Assembly (NCBI GenBank): GCA_963827735.1
Contig: CAWHBO010000003.1
Coordinates: 422,945 to 486,944 of the forward strand
DNA: 64,000 nt
Direction of reading: 5' to 3'
Source: CAWHBO01 sp963827735
GTDB lineage: Bacteria > Patescibacteriota > Patescibacteriia > Patescibacteriales > UBA12075
The notes under the pieces were generated by a model. It was given only the letters and a program-made list of their open reading frames with translations. It was not told the DNA's origin and made no database searches. Position 1 is the first letter of the stretch; each line of letters opens with the position of its first letter. A program made the position numbers and the translations under genes. This document shows, piece after piece, positions 49,008-58,222 of this stretch.

Positions 49008-49715
49008 TTAAACAAACTGATGGGCACTAATTTCTTCTTCAACTGCCTTGACCATGTTTTTTGGCCATAGTTTTAGTTCGCCGAATGCAAAAGTCAGATC
49101 AAGCAATTCATAAGCTACAATGATTCGCTTGAAACCGCCTGCTTTCATCTTTTGTATTCCGCCCTGCTGCCTGTCAACAAATACAATGCTGGGCATGTCA
49201 TCAACCGGATAACCGCTTTCACGCAAGCGTTCATTCGCCTCAAATTTGCTTGCGCCGTCAGTTACAACATTGTCGATTATCCAGTAGGTGTGGTCAGGAT
49301 CAGCTTCACCGTTTACCCAGTTTTGGTGAGCACCATGCTTTTTTAAGGCCTCTTTCATCAAGCGATGCCTGATGTACCATTCGTTAACAGTAATTTCGTT
49401 TACATAACTGGCTAATGCTGCGGCCTGAGCGAATGCGGTTCCCGCTGTTGGGATTCCAATCAAGTAAGGTTTTTTATCTTCCGGTTTGCTGTTCTCTCGA
49501 ACAAGATTTGCGATTTTTACTCCGATTTCCCATTCGAAATCAGGGTTGTCAGTGATGTCCTCCCTGCCATAAACATAGACATAGCTTTCAATACCGGATT
49601 TTAAGGTAAAAGGTTTTTCACTCATCCTGATAAAGCCGTATTTTACCATCAGGCGCAATAAAAATATATCGTCTGCGTTAAATGTTCTTCCGGATGGAAC
49701 TTGCATAGTGATCAT
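49008..49715 (-). CDS. pyrE: Orotate phosphoribosyltransferase
   Basis: Joins orotate and PRPP to make OMP. The protein has 235 residues with the N-terminal GFIRMSEKPFTLKSGIESYVYV substrate loop and IGIPTAGTAFAQAA. The PRPP motif is YWIIDNVVTDGASKFEA (residues ~143-159), and the IVFVDRQQGG segment follows. It is last in the pyrKD-pyrC-pyrF-pyrE order. A Shine-Dalgarno AAAAGGAG precedes the ATG, and a CCCCAATC/GATCGGGG hairpin lies in the 60-base gap after pyrF. Confidence 0.93.
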   Translation of the reverse strand: MITMQVPSGRTFNADDIFLLRLMVKYGFIRMSEKPFTLKSGIESYVYVYGREDITDNPDFEWEIGVKIANLVRENSKPEDKKPYLIGIPTAGTAFAQAAALASYVNEITVNEWYIRHRLMKEALKKHGAHQNWVNGEADPDHTYWIIDNVVTDGASKFEANERLRESGYPVDDMPSIVFVDRQQGGIQKMKAGGFKRIIVAYELLDLTFAFGELKLWPKNMVKAVEEEISAHQFV

Positions 49716-49739
49716 AACTGTTTTCTCCTTTTCATTTTT

Positions 49740-49762
49740 CGGCCCCGATCATTTTGATTGGG
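49740..49762 (-). promoter_or_regulatory. Intercistronic hairpin pyrF-pyrE
   Basis: CCCCGATCATTTTGATTGGGG pairs as CCCC-ATC/GAT-GGGG. On the minus strand only a weak A/T run follows, so partial attenuation or mRNA processing is more likely than full termination. Confidence 0.5.
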
Positions 49763-49775
49763 GTTTTGGTTGAAT

Positions 49776-50936
49776 TTAATTTACCATTTTGTATGGATAT
49801 CCTATTCCTGCCTGGCGGACATTTTCCGCTTCGTAAGCTTTTTTTTCAGCCTTACGAAATTCATCAACTGCTCTTATCGCATCGTCCTCCAGGTTGTTAA
49901 TGTTGCCACTACCGCCGTTTTCGGTTAGGAAAGGATACATGCAACCGCGAGATGAGGAAAAAATCGCTCCCTGTCCATTCCACTGTTCTGTGCTAATCAT
50001 TTCCAGGATAATTTTTTCAAATTTACCGCCTTGGGCTCCGAAGCCTGGAACAAGCATCGTGTTTCCGGGAAACAATTTTCGAATTTCGCCGTTGCAATCA
50101 TGAGTTGAACCGATTACCAGTCCGATGGTTGAAAGACCTTGATATTCCAGGTCTTCTTTTTTGCTAATCTCCATCATGTCCCTGGTATTCAGCATCTGTA
50201 ATGTTATGGGTTCGTCACGGATCAACAATTCCTGATAGCGCGGGCCTGAAGGATTTGAGCTTTTGCTGACACAGATCAGGCCCTTCCCCGCCCTCATAAG
50301 ATTCAATCCCTTTGATGGTACCATCTCTTTGGTTTTCTTGTCTTTTTTGTATAGCACCATCACATCATCACCCATCCAGGGGGTTACATTTATGATGTCA
50401 AAATCATACGGAGCATAGTCAACTCCAAAGTCTTCCCGGAGATTTCCTATTAAGGCATTGAAATATGCCCCTTGAGTCGTATCGATGTCGCCACGTTTAC
50501 AATCAAGAGTAGTGATCGTCTCTTCGCTTGCAAATATTCCTGCACTCTGTATATACCGTCTGATTTCAGACAGCAACACCATGCCTGCCGGTCCGAATTG
50601 CTCATAAAAAGCGGATTGGGGTTTAAAGGTAAAAATCCTGGCCTTAAAGACATAGATGCTAATCAATTTTTTCAGATAGAATTCAATCGCCGCAAGAAGT
50701 TCAGCCAGTTTTTTTGCAGACTGCAAACCGGAATAACCCAAAATCAAATTGTATTTCTGCATCGCCTCAATGAATAGATCGTATTCGCTTGATGAGGGAG
50801 TTGGAATAGCGTAGCCGTAAATTGCCATATTGTTCTCATAACTCCCAAAGCCATGAATATCCAGACCGACATTAAACGAGGTCTGTTGCCTTCTTTGTAC
50901 CTTTGCCAGTTTCACAAAATTATGTTCTAAATCCAT
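49776..50936 (-). CDS. pyrF: Orotidine 5'-phosphate decarboxylase (type 2)
   Basis: Final step of UMP synthesis. The protein has 386 residues, longer than the 210-270 usual for bacterial PyrF. Core motifs are FNVGLDIHG near residue 21, the catalytic TTLDCKRGDIDTT (Lys and Asp cluster) near residue 163, a helical insertion of about 80 residues between the first strands, TPWMGDD and LVPGFGAQGG near the phosphate site. It starts with Shine-Dalgarno AAAAGGAG. It sits between pyrC and pyrE. Confidence 0.92.
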   Translation of the reverse strand: MDLEHNFVKLAKVQRRQQTSFNVGLDIHGFGSYENNMAIYGYAIPTPSSSEYDLFIEAMQKYNLILGYSGLQSAKKLAELLAAIEFYLKKLISIYVFKARIFTFKPQSAFYEQFGPAGMVLLSEIRRYIQSAGIFASEETITTLDCKRGDIDTTQGAYFNALIGNLREDFGVDYAPYDFDIINVTPWMGDDVMVLYKKDKKTKEMVPSKGLNLMRAGKGLICVSKSSNPSGPRYQELLIRDEPITLQMLNTRDMMEISKKEDLEYQGLSTIGLVIGSTHDCNGEIRKLFPGNTMLVPGFGAQGGKFEKIILEMISTEQWNGQGAIFSSSRGCMYPFLTENGGSGNINNLEDDAIRAVDEFRKAEKKAYEAENVRQAGIGYPYKMVN

Positions 50937-50961
50937 TGCTTACTCCTTTTCATCTATAGGT

Positions 50962-52044
50962 TTATATTTTTTCTAAACTCCAACTAAGTTTATCTCCGCC
51001 TAAAAGAAATGGGATGCCGCCAATATCCTTGGGAACGGTATGAGATTTCTTTATAAGCTTCAGTTTCGGTTGCTCGTCAACCTTGTTTCTCTGTATCCCG
51101 TATGGCACCAGGCCGTTATAAAGCATAAAATTCAAAAAAGGCGCCAGGGCGATATCAGGTTCCTGATGTTTATGAAGGAAAATTTCCCAGATTTTCGCGA
51201 TTGCTTCTTTTGATGGACAAATCGCGCCCGGTTTTGGATTTGGCAGGGCCTTGTCATCCTGCGGATGCGGCGCGAAATCGGAACCATAAAACAATTTTCT
51301 GTTTTTCAGGCTGGTAATTGCGATAGTCAACGCCGTTATGTCGTTTTGGAATTTCGCTACCGGCCAGTAGAAATTTTCCGGACGGTAGATTTTTCCATTC
51401 CGATACACATCGTCATAAGTGACGATAAGATCCTGCAATCTTACTGTTCCGAAGACGTTGTCTGGCGCGGCCAAAACGAAATCAAGCATCTCTTTTGTCG
51501 TGATATGTTCAATGACAAATATTACGCCAGGCAAGGCTTTGATGGCATCTTCTGCAAAGGGAATCGCGCGTTTTTCCCGCTCCAATTCCGGAATCGCATT
51601 TCCATTTTTATCATATTGCAATTCCCAGTGCCCGGAAAATGGCATAAAAAGTTCAGCGCCTTTTTCCAGTGAAGAATATTTTTGGGACAATTCAAACAAT
51701 GAGATGCTGTGCGTCCCGGCGCCCACTGAACCGCTTATGTTCTTGATCACACCCGCTCCTTCAAGAAAGCATTCCTTTATAGACATCGGATTCGTCAATT
51801 GTCCCAACATCACGGAATTGATTATCCGCAAGTGTTGCGCATGCCGGAAGCAAGCCGAATCAAGAAGTTGGTACCAATATTTTGCTTCTTTTGCAGTCTC
51901 AACCCAGGGTTTGTTCCACATCGCTACCGTATGGTTGAAATATGGACCGATAAACTTCAAAACCAAACTCATAAATTCCGGACCGCGAAAATGCACATGC
52001 AAATCATTTAACCGGGGTATAAGCACTTCTGTTTTCGCTTTCAT
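50962..52044 (-). CDS. pyrC: Dihydroorotase (class II, PyrC type)
   Basis: Cyclises carbamoyl aspartate to dihydroorotate. The protein has 360 residues with the first metal pair in LNDLHVHFRGP. The lysine of GAGVIKNISGSVGAG is probably the carbamylated ligand. Further ligands are the His in MPFSGHWE, the His in FVIEHITTKEMLDFV and the Asp in FYGSDFAPHP. The frame opens at 52083, but AAAGGAGGATGAA directly precedes the ATG at 52044, so that start is chosen. It follows the pyrK-pyrD fusion by 25 bases. Confidence 0.92.
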   Translation of the reverse strand: MKAKTEVLIPRLNDLHVHFRGPEFMSLVLKFIGPYFNHTVAMWNKPWVETAKEAKYWYQLLDSACFRHAQHLRIINSVMLGQLTNPMSIKECFLEGAGVIKNISGSVGAGTHSISLFELSQKYSSLEKGAELFMPFSGHWELQYDKNGNAIPELEREKRAIPFAEDAIKALPGVIFVIEHITTKEMLDFVLAAPDNVFGTVRLQDLIVTYDDVYRNGKIYRPENFYWPVAKFQNDITALTIAITSLKNRKLFYGSDFAPHPQDDKALPNPKPGAICPSKEAIAKIWEIFLHKHQEPDIALAPFLNFMLYNGLVPYGIQRNKVDEQPKLKLIKKSHTVPKDIGGIPFLLGGDKLSWSLEKI

Positions 52045-52069
52045 TTCATCCTCCTTTCTCATAACAAAG

Positions 52070-53899
52070 TTATTTCTTTTCAAACAGCATTGCCTGTCCG
52101 ACTAACTCCTGACAACACATGTTACGCTCTTTAAGATAGCCGGTAAGTTCTTCCGCGCATTCTTCATCAACGTTTGGATTGATGAAGTGTTCTGTTCCGA
52201 TTTGAACGCCAGTGCACCCGAACAGAATGAATTTTGCAATATCAAAGCCCCTTATAATCCCGCCGCCGCCAATCAAAGGTATCCCCAAATTGGCTTGATG
52301 CATTTTATATACATGATAGAGTGCATGCGGTAGAATTGGAGAGCCTGAATAACCGCCAAAGTTGTTGTATATCACCGGCTGCCAAGTGTTGATATCTATA
52401 TCCGTGCCATATAAAGTGTTGATAAGTGATAAAGCATTTGCTCCGGCTTCTTTTGCCGATCTACCTATCGGAGTTATATCCGTGATATTGGGAGTAAGTT
52501 TAATAATCACCGGTTTATCATTAGCTTCCCTCACGACAAGCGATGTAACTTCTCCTGTAGTTTTTGGATTTGAACCGAAAAGCACTCCTCCTTGAGAGAC
52601 ATTTGGACAAGAAATGTTTACTTCAATTGCATCTGCCACATCACATTGACTAAGAATTTTTGCAAGCTCTCCATACTCCGCCAGTGAATCTCCGGCAATG
52701 CTGGCAATTATCTTTATTCCATATTCAAATTTGAGCAATTTGAGAGAAGGTAAAACCTTTGATACAAATTCTTCAATCCCGATTCCCGGCATGCCGATAG
52801 CATTCAAAATTCCTCTGCCCCTAGCTTCACTTATGCGGGGCGATGAATTGCCATTTCGGGGATTAATGAAAATAGTCTTGGGAATATATGCCCCTACCCC
52901 CTTGAGTCCGTTTTTTTCTTTCGCTCTTTGTAAAACTTCTTCAGCGCTCATCGTGCCTGAAGAAATCATAATCGGACTTGAAAGAACAAGCTTGCGGTCT
53001 CCATTTCCGATCGTAACCTGCAATCTGTTCTCAATCTGGTGCCTTTGTCGATTCCTGAAAAATTTAATCATTGGTGGCTTGGATTGTACCAATTTACTCC
53101 AGTCAACATCCTTGCCGTTAAACATCAGCCCCTCTTTGCATGCCAGTTTGTTCGTGCCGTCTTTCATGTCCACGCTACAACCATTGCAAGAACCGTTGCC
53201 GCGGCAACCCATTTTTTTTTCCACGATCACATGACATGGCATGTTGTATTTCTCACAAAGCTTGTTGGTTGAGTCCAACATTAAAGGTGGTCCGCAGGCG
53301 ATTACGACTGTGTTTGGATTTTCATTTTTTTTCAAGGATTCTTCAAGCAATTCCGTAACGAATCCTTTCTCTTTCTCTTCCACAATCACCTTTGGCCTTA
53401 AATCGTACGGTGATTCTTTGTTTACATGCCTATATGGTAGAATTAAGTCCTTGTAGTCCTTTAGGCCAACGCAAAGTTCAATTTTATTTTTTTCGTCAAC
53501 AATGTCTGGAATGATTGACCAGATAGCCGCCTGCCCGATGCCCCCTGCCACCAGGATGTATTTGCTTATGCCCGGAAGAAGAATAAATCTTTTTCCGCGG
53601 GGCCCCGAAACTTTTAATGACTCGCCACTTGTTAATCTCGAGTATAAGTATGTGTTTGTGTCCTCTCCTGGCATTACTTTGATGTAAAATTTCATATGGC
53701 CATTTTCATTTTTTGTAACAGAAAATGGCCGCCACAAAGGCTTGTCTTCCTTGTTCAAGGGTTCGAGAAACATAATCCGTCCAGCTGTATTCAGCTTTTT
53801 AAATTCTGGTGCCCATAAGGTTAGCTCTATCACATTTTGAGAACCTGAAAAAAATGATACATTTACGACTGATGCTTTAATTATCTTATGATTGTCCAT
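52070..53899 (-). CDS. pyrKD: Fused dihydroorotate dehydrogenase electron-transfer (PyrK) and catalytic (PyrD) subunits
   Basis: A 609-residue fusion. Residues ~1-270 are PyrK-like: FAD and NAD binding (FRNR fold, ILVAGGIGQAAIWS) and the iron-sulfur cysteines CRGNGSCNGC plus a later CKEG. Residues ~300-609 are a class 1B dihydroorotate dehydrogenase TIM barrel: SSPIMISSGTM, VNISCPNVSQGG, IIKLTPNITD and PLIGGGGIIRG. In most bacteria the two are separate genes with pyrK next to pyrD. The enzyme would pass electrons from dihydroorotate to NAD. Shine-Dalgarno GAAAGGAG precedes the ATG. Confidence 0.92.
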   Translation of the reverse strand: MDNHKIIKASVVNVSFFSGSQNVIELTLWAPEFKKLNTAGRIMFLEPLNKEDKPLWRPFSVTKNENGHMKFYIKVMPGEDTNTYLYSRLTSGESLKVSGPRGKRFILLPGISKYILVAGGIGQAAIWSIIPDIVDEKNKIELCVGLKDYKDLILPYRHVNKESPYDLRPKVIVEEKEKGFVTELLEESLKKNENPNTVVIACGPPLMLDSTNKLCEKYNMPCHVIVEKKMGCRGNGSCNGCSVDMKDGTNKLACKEGLMFNGKDVDWSKLVQSKPPMIKFFRNRQRHQIENRLQVTIGNGDRKLVLSSPIMISSGTMSAEEVLQRAKEKNGLKGVGAYIPKTIFINPRNGNSSPRISEARGRGILNAIGMPGIGIEEFVSKVLPSLKLLKFEYGIKIIASIAGDSLAEYGELAKILSQCDVADAIEVNISCPNVSQGGVLFGSNPKTTGEVTSLVVREANDKPVIIKLTPNITDITPIGRSAKEAGANALSLINTLYGTDIDINTWQPVIYNNFGGYSGSPILPHALYHVYKMHQANLGIPLIGGGGIIRGFDIAKFILFGCTGVQIGTEHFINPNVDEECAEELTGYLKERNMCCQELVGQAMLFEKK

Positions 53900-53968
53900 G
53901 CGTTGTCTCCTTTCGCTTTCGCAAAATAAAAGGTTATCATAATCTGTTTATCTGTGTGTATGTAGATT

Positions 53969-54080
53969 GTCAAAGTTCAGCAAATATACAAAAAAACAAA
54001 CCTCCTTTTTCCTCCTTAAGGTTTGTTTTGTTAAATATTTTTGTTGTCTTAATTTACAATAAAATCGGGAAAAAGTCAAG
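53969..54080 (-). promoter_or_regulatory. Leader module copy 1 (promoter plus SD-loop hairpin) of the pyr operon
   Basis: On the minus strand, -35 TTGACT (54074-54079) and -10 TAAATT (54051-54056) are 17 bases apart. A 10-bp hairpin AAACAAACCT/AGGTTTGTTT (53994-54028) follows; its loop contains TAAGGAGGAAAAAGG and a T7 run comes after it. Downstream, a conserved TTG-initiated micro-ORF ends at CTT TGA. Copies 2 and 3 are nearly identical. Confidence 0.8.
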
Positions 54081-54090
54081 GTAAAAAAAG

Positions 54091-54124
54091 AAGGGCCGAT
54101 AGCTGTTTCATGGCTATGACCCTT
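54091..54124 (-). terminator. guaA terminator
   Basis: AAGGG-CC-GATAGC and GCTAT-GA-CCCTT pair, with a T-rich tract on the minus strand, directly after guaA. Confidence 0.75.
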
Positions 54125-54139
54125 TGTTTAAAAATGAAC

Positions 54140-55672
54140 CTATTCCAATTCAGTCGTGGCTGGCGGTTTGTCAGTTGAATCATGCCAAACGCGGTTGACC
54201 TCGGGATGAGTTGTTACGGCTTTTTCGATCTCTTTTTTGATTTTGCTCGGAATATCATAACCCTCTACAGTCATGAAATCACGCGTTTTTACTGCACGGA
54301 CTACAATTGGATAGTCATACGAGCGCCCGTCGCCCTTGATGCCGACTGTTTTTACTCCAATCAGGGCGACGATCAATTGCGAGATGTCTTTGTAGATGTT
54401 ATGCTTCTTAAGAATTTCCGTCACAGTTGCATCCGCTTCTTTTACGATAGCTAAATTTGCTAAGGTTGCGGGTAGGCCTACGACACGGATGAACAATCCC
54501 GGGCCCGGGAAAGGCTGTCTTTCGGAAATCGATTCCGGCAACCCCATCTCTCTGGCCAGTTCTCTGATTTCGTACTTAAAAAGATTCCTGATCGGATGCA
54601 AATCATTCAAATTCCAATTGTTTCCGATGTTATGGTGCGATTTTATTAAAGCCGCTTCGCCTACCCCTCTGGATTCGATATGATCAGTCGCCAGGCTGCC
54701 TTGGATTATAAAATCAGCCCCGAAATCTTCTGCGGCTTCTTCCAGAATTTTTACATAGAGCAATTTAAAAGCATTTCTTTTCGCTTCAGCATCGATGCTG
54801 TCCAGCATTTTTTCTTGGAAGCGATCTGTGGCATCGATGATCTTTAAGCTTACCCCGGCTTCTTCTGCGTTGATTTTTATTTCCTCGATCTCGTTCTTGC
54901 GTAATGCGCCAGTGTCAATGCAAACGGCCTGTAATCGATCTTTAAGAGTCGGGTTGATGATAGCGGAAAGAGTCGTTGAATCAACGCCCCCGCTAAAACC
55001 GATTATCGCTTTTTTATCGCCGACCGCTTCGGTAATATCTTGCCGGATATCGTATATGATGTCGGTAGGAACCCAATCATGAGCGCAACCGCTTATCAAT
55101 CTCAAAAAATTATCCAGAATTTTTTTACCACCGATCGTATGAGTGACTTCCGGGTGAAATTGAAGTCCCCACATTTTCTTTTTCTCATTTCCCATCGCAG
55201 CGATAGTTTGCTTGTTGCCAGACCAAGCTAAAATATGAAAACCAGCCGGCAGAATACCCACACTGTCACCATGGCTGGCCCAGCCATCAACCGTTATACC
55301 TTTCATGTCCGTAAAGAGACTTCCCATTGTCTCAATATAAGAAATTTCAGTCTGGCCATATTCTTTTTTGTCTCGGCTATTTATCACTTCGCCGCCCAAT
55401 GCGTCTGCCAGCCATTGCATGCCATAACAAATCCCTAAGATCGGAATGCCCATAGTTAGAATTTTTTTTGGTGGTTGAGGCGAACCTACGTCGTAAATAC
55501 TTGCGCTACCTCCGGACAGAATAATCGCCTTTGGTCGATTGTTCGTTAACCATTTTTCGGCTTTCTTCGGATCCAAAATCGCTGACCGAAAATCAAGTTC
55601 GCGCAAAGTCCGTCCGATAACGAGCGTATATTGCGACCCTAAATCTATGACCAATATCTGTGCTGGTTTCAT
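54140..55672 (-). CDS. guaA: GMP synthase (glutamine-hydrolysing)
   Basis: Converts XMP to GMP. The protein has 510 residues with an N-terminal class I glutamine amidotransferase domain with catalytic Cys in GICYGMQ near residue 88 and the His/Glu of FHPEVTHT. The ATP-pyrophosphatase domain has the P-loop GFSGGVDSTTLS, and the C-terminal dimerisation domain ends PPATTELE (the usual end is PPGTIEWE). The frame opens at 55759, but GAAAGGAG before the ATG at 55672 fixes the start. It has its own leader module (55754-55868). guaB is not in the window. Confidence 0.96.
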   Translation of the reverse strand: MKPAQILVIDLGSQYTLVIGRTLRELDFRSAILDPKKAEKWLTNNRPKAIILSGGSASIYDVGSPQPPKKILTMGIPILGICYGMQWLADALGGEVINSRDKKEYGQTEISYIETMGSLFTDMKGITVDGWASHGDSVGILPAGFHILAWSGNKQTIAAMGNEKKKMWGLQFHPEVTHTIGGKKILDNFLRLISGCAHDWVPTDIIYDIRQDITEAVGDKKAIIGFSGGVDSTTLSAIINPTLKDRLQAVCIDTGALRKNEIEEIKINAEEAGVSLKIIDATDRFQEKMLDSIDAEAKRNAFKLLYVKILEEAAEDFGADFIIQGSLATDHIESRGVGEAALIKSHHNIGNNWNLNDLHPIRNLFKYEIRELAREMGLPESISERQPFPGPGLFIRVVGLPATLANLAIVKEADATVTEILKKHNIYKDISQLIVALIGVKTVGIKGDGRSYDYPIVVRAVKTRDFMTVEGYDIPSKIKKEIEKAVTTHPEVNRVWHDSTDKPPATTELE

Positions 55673-55753
55673 GTTTTTCTCCTTTCTTTCCTCATTTCTA
55701 TTTATAGGTTTATCATCTTGTTTAATTTTTTTGGTTTCAAATATAAACCCCGT

Positions 55754-55868
55754 TGTCAAAGTTCAACAAATATACAAAAAAACAAACCCCCTTTTTCCTC
55801 CTTAAGGTTTGTTTTGTTAAATATTTTTGTGGCCTAAATTTACAATAAAATCTGGGAAAAGTCAAGGT
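55754..55868 (-). promoter_or_regulatory. Leader module copy 2, upstream of guaA
   Basis: -35 TTGACT (55860-55865) and -10 TAAATT (55837-55842) are 17 bases apart. The hairpin AAACAAACC/GGTTTGTTT has a loop with TTAAGGAGGAAAAAGGG. The T7 run and the micro-ORF ending CTT TGA are conserved with copy 1. Confidence 0.8.
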
Positions 55869-55890
55869 AAAAGGCAAGGGGGTTAACCGG

Positions 55891-56181
55891 TTATTTATGG
55901 GTGATGAGATAATTGTTTTGCATATAGTTCAAGTCATCGCGTAAATTCTGCAAGAGATTTTTTTGATCCGGTTCCAGATTTTTTGATTCCTGTCTTAAGA
56001 TATCAACGATGGTAGCCAGGGTGCCGAAGTAATCATTTACAGACGCATGAAAATCCAGCGCCTGATGGCGGAGATGGGAATCTTTGTCAAAGATAAACCA
56101 GTTCGCCATGAGAGAAACCTCTTCCATGGGGCAGGTAAAAATTTGGTCTTGGTATGTGATGTTGTATAATCTTGATGACAT
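55891..56181 (-). CDS. Hypothetical protein, 96 aa
   Basis: A small helical protein (MSSRLYNITYQDQIF ... NNYLITHK) with no recognised family. The frame opens at 56268, inside radC; the ATG at 56181 is preferred because it lies after the radC stop. It is probably co-transcribed behind radC. Confidence 0.5.
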   Translation of the reverse strand: MSSRLYNITYQDQIFTCPMEEVSLMANWFIFDKDSHLRHQALDFHASVNDYFGTLATIVDILRQESKNLEPDQKNLLQNLRDDLNYMQNNYLITHK

Positions 56182-56209
56182 AAGATTTTTGGAAGTTAAA
56201 TAAAAAAAT

Positions 56210-56977
56210 TTATGAATATTTTGCGGGAATGCTGGAGAATTTATCGCCCGCGATGATGATATGGTCAAGCAGATTGATGCCCATAACGTTTCCGGCCTGC
56301 AGAAGTTTTTCCGTGATCATAACATCCGAGTCGCTGGGCTTGGCGCATCCGGAAGGATGGTTGTGCGCTAGTATCACTGCAACAGCTCCGCAGACCAATG
56401 CCGGACGGAAAACTTCGCGCGGATGCACGACGTTTGATGTCAGGCTTCCGATTGAGATCACTTCATCATAAATGACTTGGTAATGGCTGTTAAGGTATAT
56501 GCCCCTCAGCTGTTCTTTGGGCAGATCGCGCATATCTTTGAAATATGCGAATGCTTGTTTGGCATTGCGGATAACCTGGCGGCCGCCGGCTTTGCCTTCA
56601 AAAAAACGGCGCCCCAGTTCAAAACACGCTACGATTTGGCAGGCTTTCACTTCCGGGATGCCCAAATCTCGGCACAAGACTGCCGGGTCGGTTTGGTAAG
56701 CTATGCCTTTTTCGCCGTATTCTTTTATGATCCGAGTGCTCATCTGCATGACTTCTTCTTTGCGGGTGCCGGCAGTCAAGACGATGGCCATGAGTTCGGC
56801 AACATTTAAAGTTTTCGGCCCATGCGCTTTCAGTTTTTCTCTGGGTTTGTCTTCGGTCTCAAGATCTTTGACGCGCAAGACATACTTTCTTTCTCCGTCA
56901 ATCACAAAATCATTGTCTGTGATCAGGTAAACGCTTGAGGGGAGAGCGATTTGAGTGGTTAAATCGGTTTTAAGCAT
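56210..56977 (-). CDS. radC: RadC family protein (JAB/MPN domain)
   Basis: A 255-residue UPF0758/RadC protein. The N-terminal helix-hairpin-helix region (KAHGPKTLNVAELMAIVLTAGT) is followed by the JAB domain with metal-binding LAHNHPSGCAKPSDSD near residue 210 and the IGSLTSNVVHPREVF segment. Despite the name, a role in recombination is not supported in model bacteria, and the function is unknown. The ATG has no Shine-Dalgarno sequence, in contrast to neighbouring nucleotide genes. It has its own promoter. Confidence 0.93.
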   Translation of the reverse strand: MLKTDLTTQIALPSSVYLITDNDFVIDGERKYVLRVKDLETEDKPREKLKAHGPKTLNVAELMAIVLTAGTRKEEVMQMSTRIIKEYGEKGIAYQTDPAVLCRDLGIPEVKACQIVACFELGRRFFEGKAGGRQVIRNAKQAFAYFKDMRDLPKEQLRGIYLNSHYQVIYDEVISIGSLTSNVVHPREVFRPALVCGAVAVILAHNHPSGCAKPSDSDVMITEKLLQAGNVMGINLLDHIIIAGDKFSSIPAKYS

Positions 56978-57039
56978 ATTTATATTTTAATTTTTATATT
57001 TTCATTATAGCAGATGTTGCTCCGTTTGTTCATGTTTAT

Positions 57040-57068
57040 ATTTTATACGAACAAAAAGCGAAAGTCAA
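57040..57068 (-). promoter_or_regulatory. radC promoter
   Basis: On the minus strand, TTGACT (57063-57068) and TAAAAT (57040-57045) have 17-base spacing. There is no SD-loop hairpin here. Confidence 0.7.
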
Positions 57069-57076
57069 GGGAAAGA

Positions 57077-57108
57077 AAAGGGAGTTATGCTGGCGCATAA
57101 CTCCCTTT
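57077..57108 (-). terminator. purM terminator
   Basis: AAAGGGAGTTATGC and GCATAACTCCCTTT form a perfect 14-bp stem with a TGGC loop, 24 bases after purM. Confidence 0.9.
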
Positions 57109-57131
57109 GTTGTTTGTAAAAAAAAGTTTAT

Positions 57132-58205
57132 TTAATCGTTGTATTTGCCAGTCATAATCACCGACTTTTCTCCTTCTTTGCGCTTTTCAATCACGCCAAT
57201 CTCAATCGCCGCTGAGTTTGGCGGTATCGGCCGTCCATCATCACTTACCACTGAAACGATCATAATACCGTTGTTGAATGTTCTATCCATGTCTTCTATC
57301 GGTACCTTGCCAATACGTTGGGCTAATCCGAAGATCGCAGGACGTTTCCAACTGCTACAATTAATCACCATCTTAAAATCATCTGCAAGGATTCTGGGCG
57401 GATTTTCAATCAAGCCACCCCCGGTAATATGCGCGTGCCCGCTGAATTGTGTTCCTTCCAAAATGGCCAAGTCAATCGCTTTTATCCAGACATGCGTCGG
57501 TGTTAAGAGCGCCTGACCTAATGTTGTGATGTGCCTGTCATAAAGCTCAGGATAATTGCGGTTAAGTTTTTTGCGCACCTTTGATGGCGAATCATTCAGG
57601 CCAAAAATTTTTCTTAAGAGCGAATAACCATTGGATGCCGGTCCATACGACGGCCAGCCATAAACTTTTTGGCCCACCTCCATCGGTTTAAGCGTCAAAA
57701 GCGGATCGGGAAAGCCGATGACAAAAGTGACCAAATCAATCAGCCAATCATATTTGAATATTCCCGGCAATTCTGCCGTTTCTCCGCCCAATATTTTACA
57801 ATCAGACAATCGGCATGCATCTATCAAACTGTCCATGATCGCAATGTGTTTGTCAGCGATCAGCTTGCCTGTGGCGAAGTAGTCTAACAAATACATCGGT
57901 CTTGAACCAGCCACATACGCATCTACAGCAGACATCGCGAAAGCGTCATGTCCGACTCCGGAGTATTCATCCAGCAAGGCTGCGATTTTTAATTTGGTGC
58001 CTACCCCATCAGTTGAGGCGTAAAGGCTTCTTGCTTTACTGCCCCTGATGATTTCCGGAATGTTTGCTTGTCCGGCAAAAGCGCCAATTTCTTTTGCCAT
58101 TTCTGGCCAAGCCGCGTCAATTCTGCTTTTTATCATTGCTACAAATTTATCAGCTTCACTGATATCAACACCCGCGCTCTTGTAAGTCATTCTTCGTTTG
58201 TTCAT
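57132..58205 (-). CDS. purM: Phosphoribosylformylglycinamidine cyclo-ligase (AIR synthase)
   Basis: ATP-dependent ring closure of FGAM to AIR in purine synthesis. The protein has 357 residues with N-terminal YKSAGVDISEADKFV, the ASTDGVGTKLKIA motif near residue 65, the Mg/ATP region ILGGETAELPGIF near residue 142 and AHITGGGLIENPPRI. No other de novo purine gene is in the window, so either the pathway is scattered or this is an isolated member. Shine-Dalgarno AAAGGAGGAACGAA precedes the ATG. Confidence 0.93.
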   Translation of the reverse strand: MNKRRMTYKSAGVDISEADKFVAMIKSRIDAAWPEMAKEIGAFAGQANIPEIIRGSKARSLYASTDGVGTKLKIAALLDEYSGVGHDAFAMSAVDAYVAGSRPMYLLDYFATGKLIADKHIAIMDSLIDACRLSDCKILGGETAELPGIFKYDWLIDLVTFVIGFPDPLLTLKPMEVGQKVYGWPSYGPASNGYSLLRKIFGLNDSPSKVRKKLNRNYPELYDRHITTLGQALLTPTHVWIKAIDLAILEGTQFSGHAHITGGGLIENPPRILADDFKMVINCSSWKRPAIFGLAQRIGKVPIEDMDRTFNNGIMIVSVVSDDGRPIPPNSAAIEIGVIEKRKEGEKSVIMTGKYND

Positions 58206-58222
58206 TTCGTTCCTCCTTTGGA

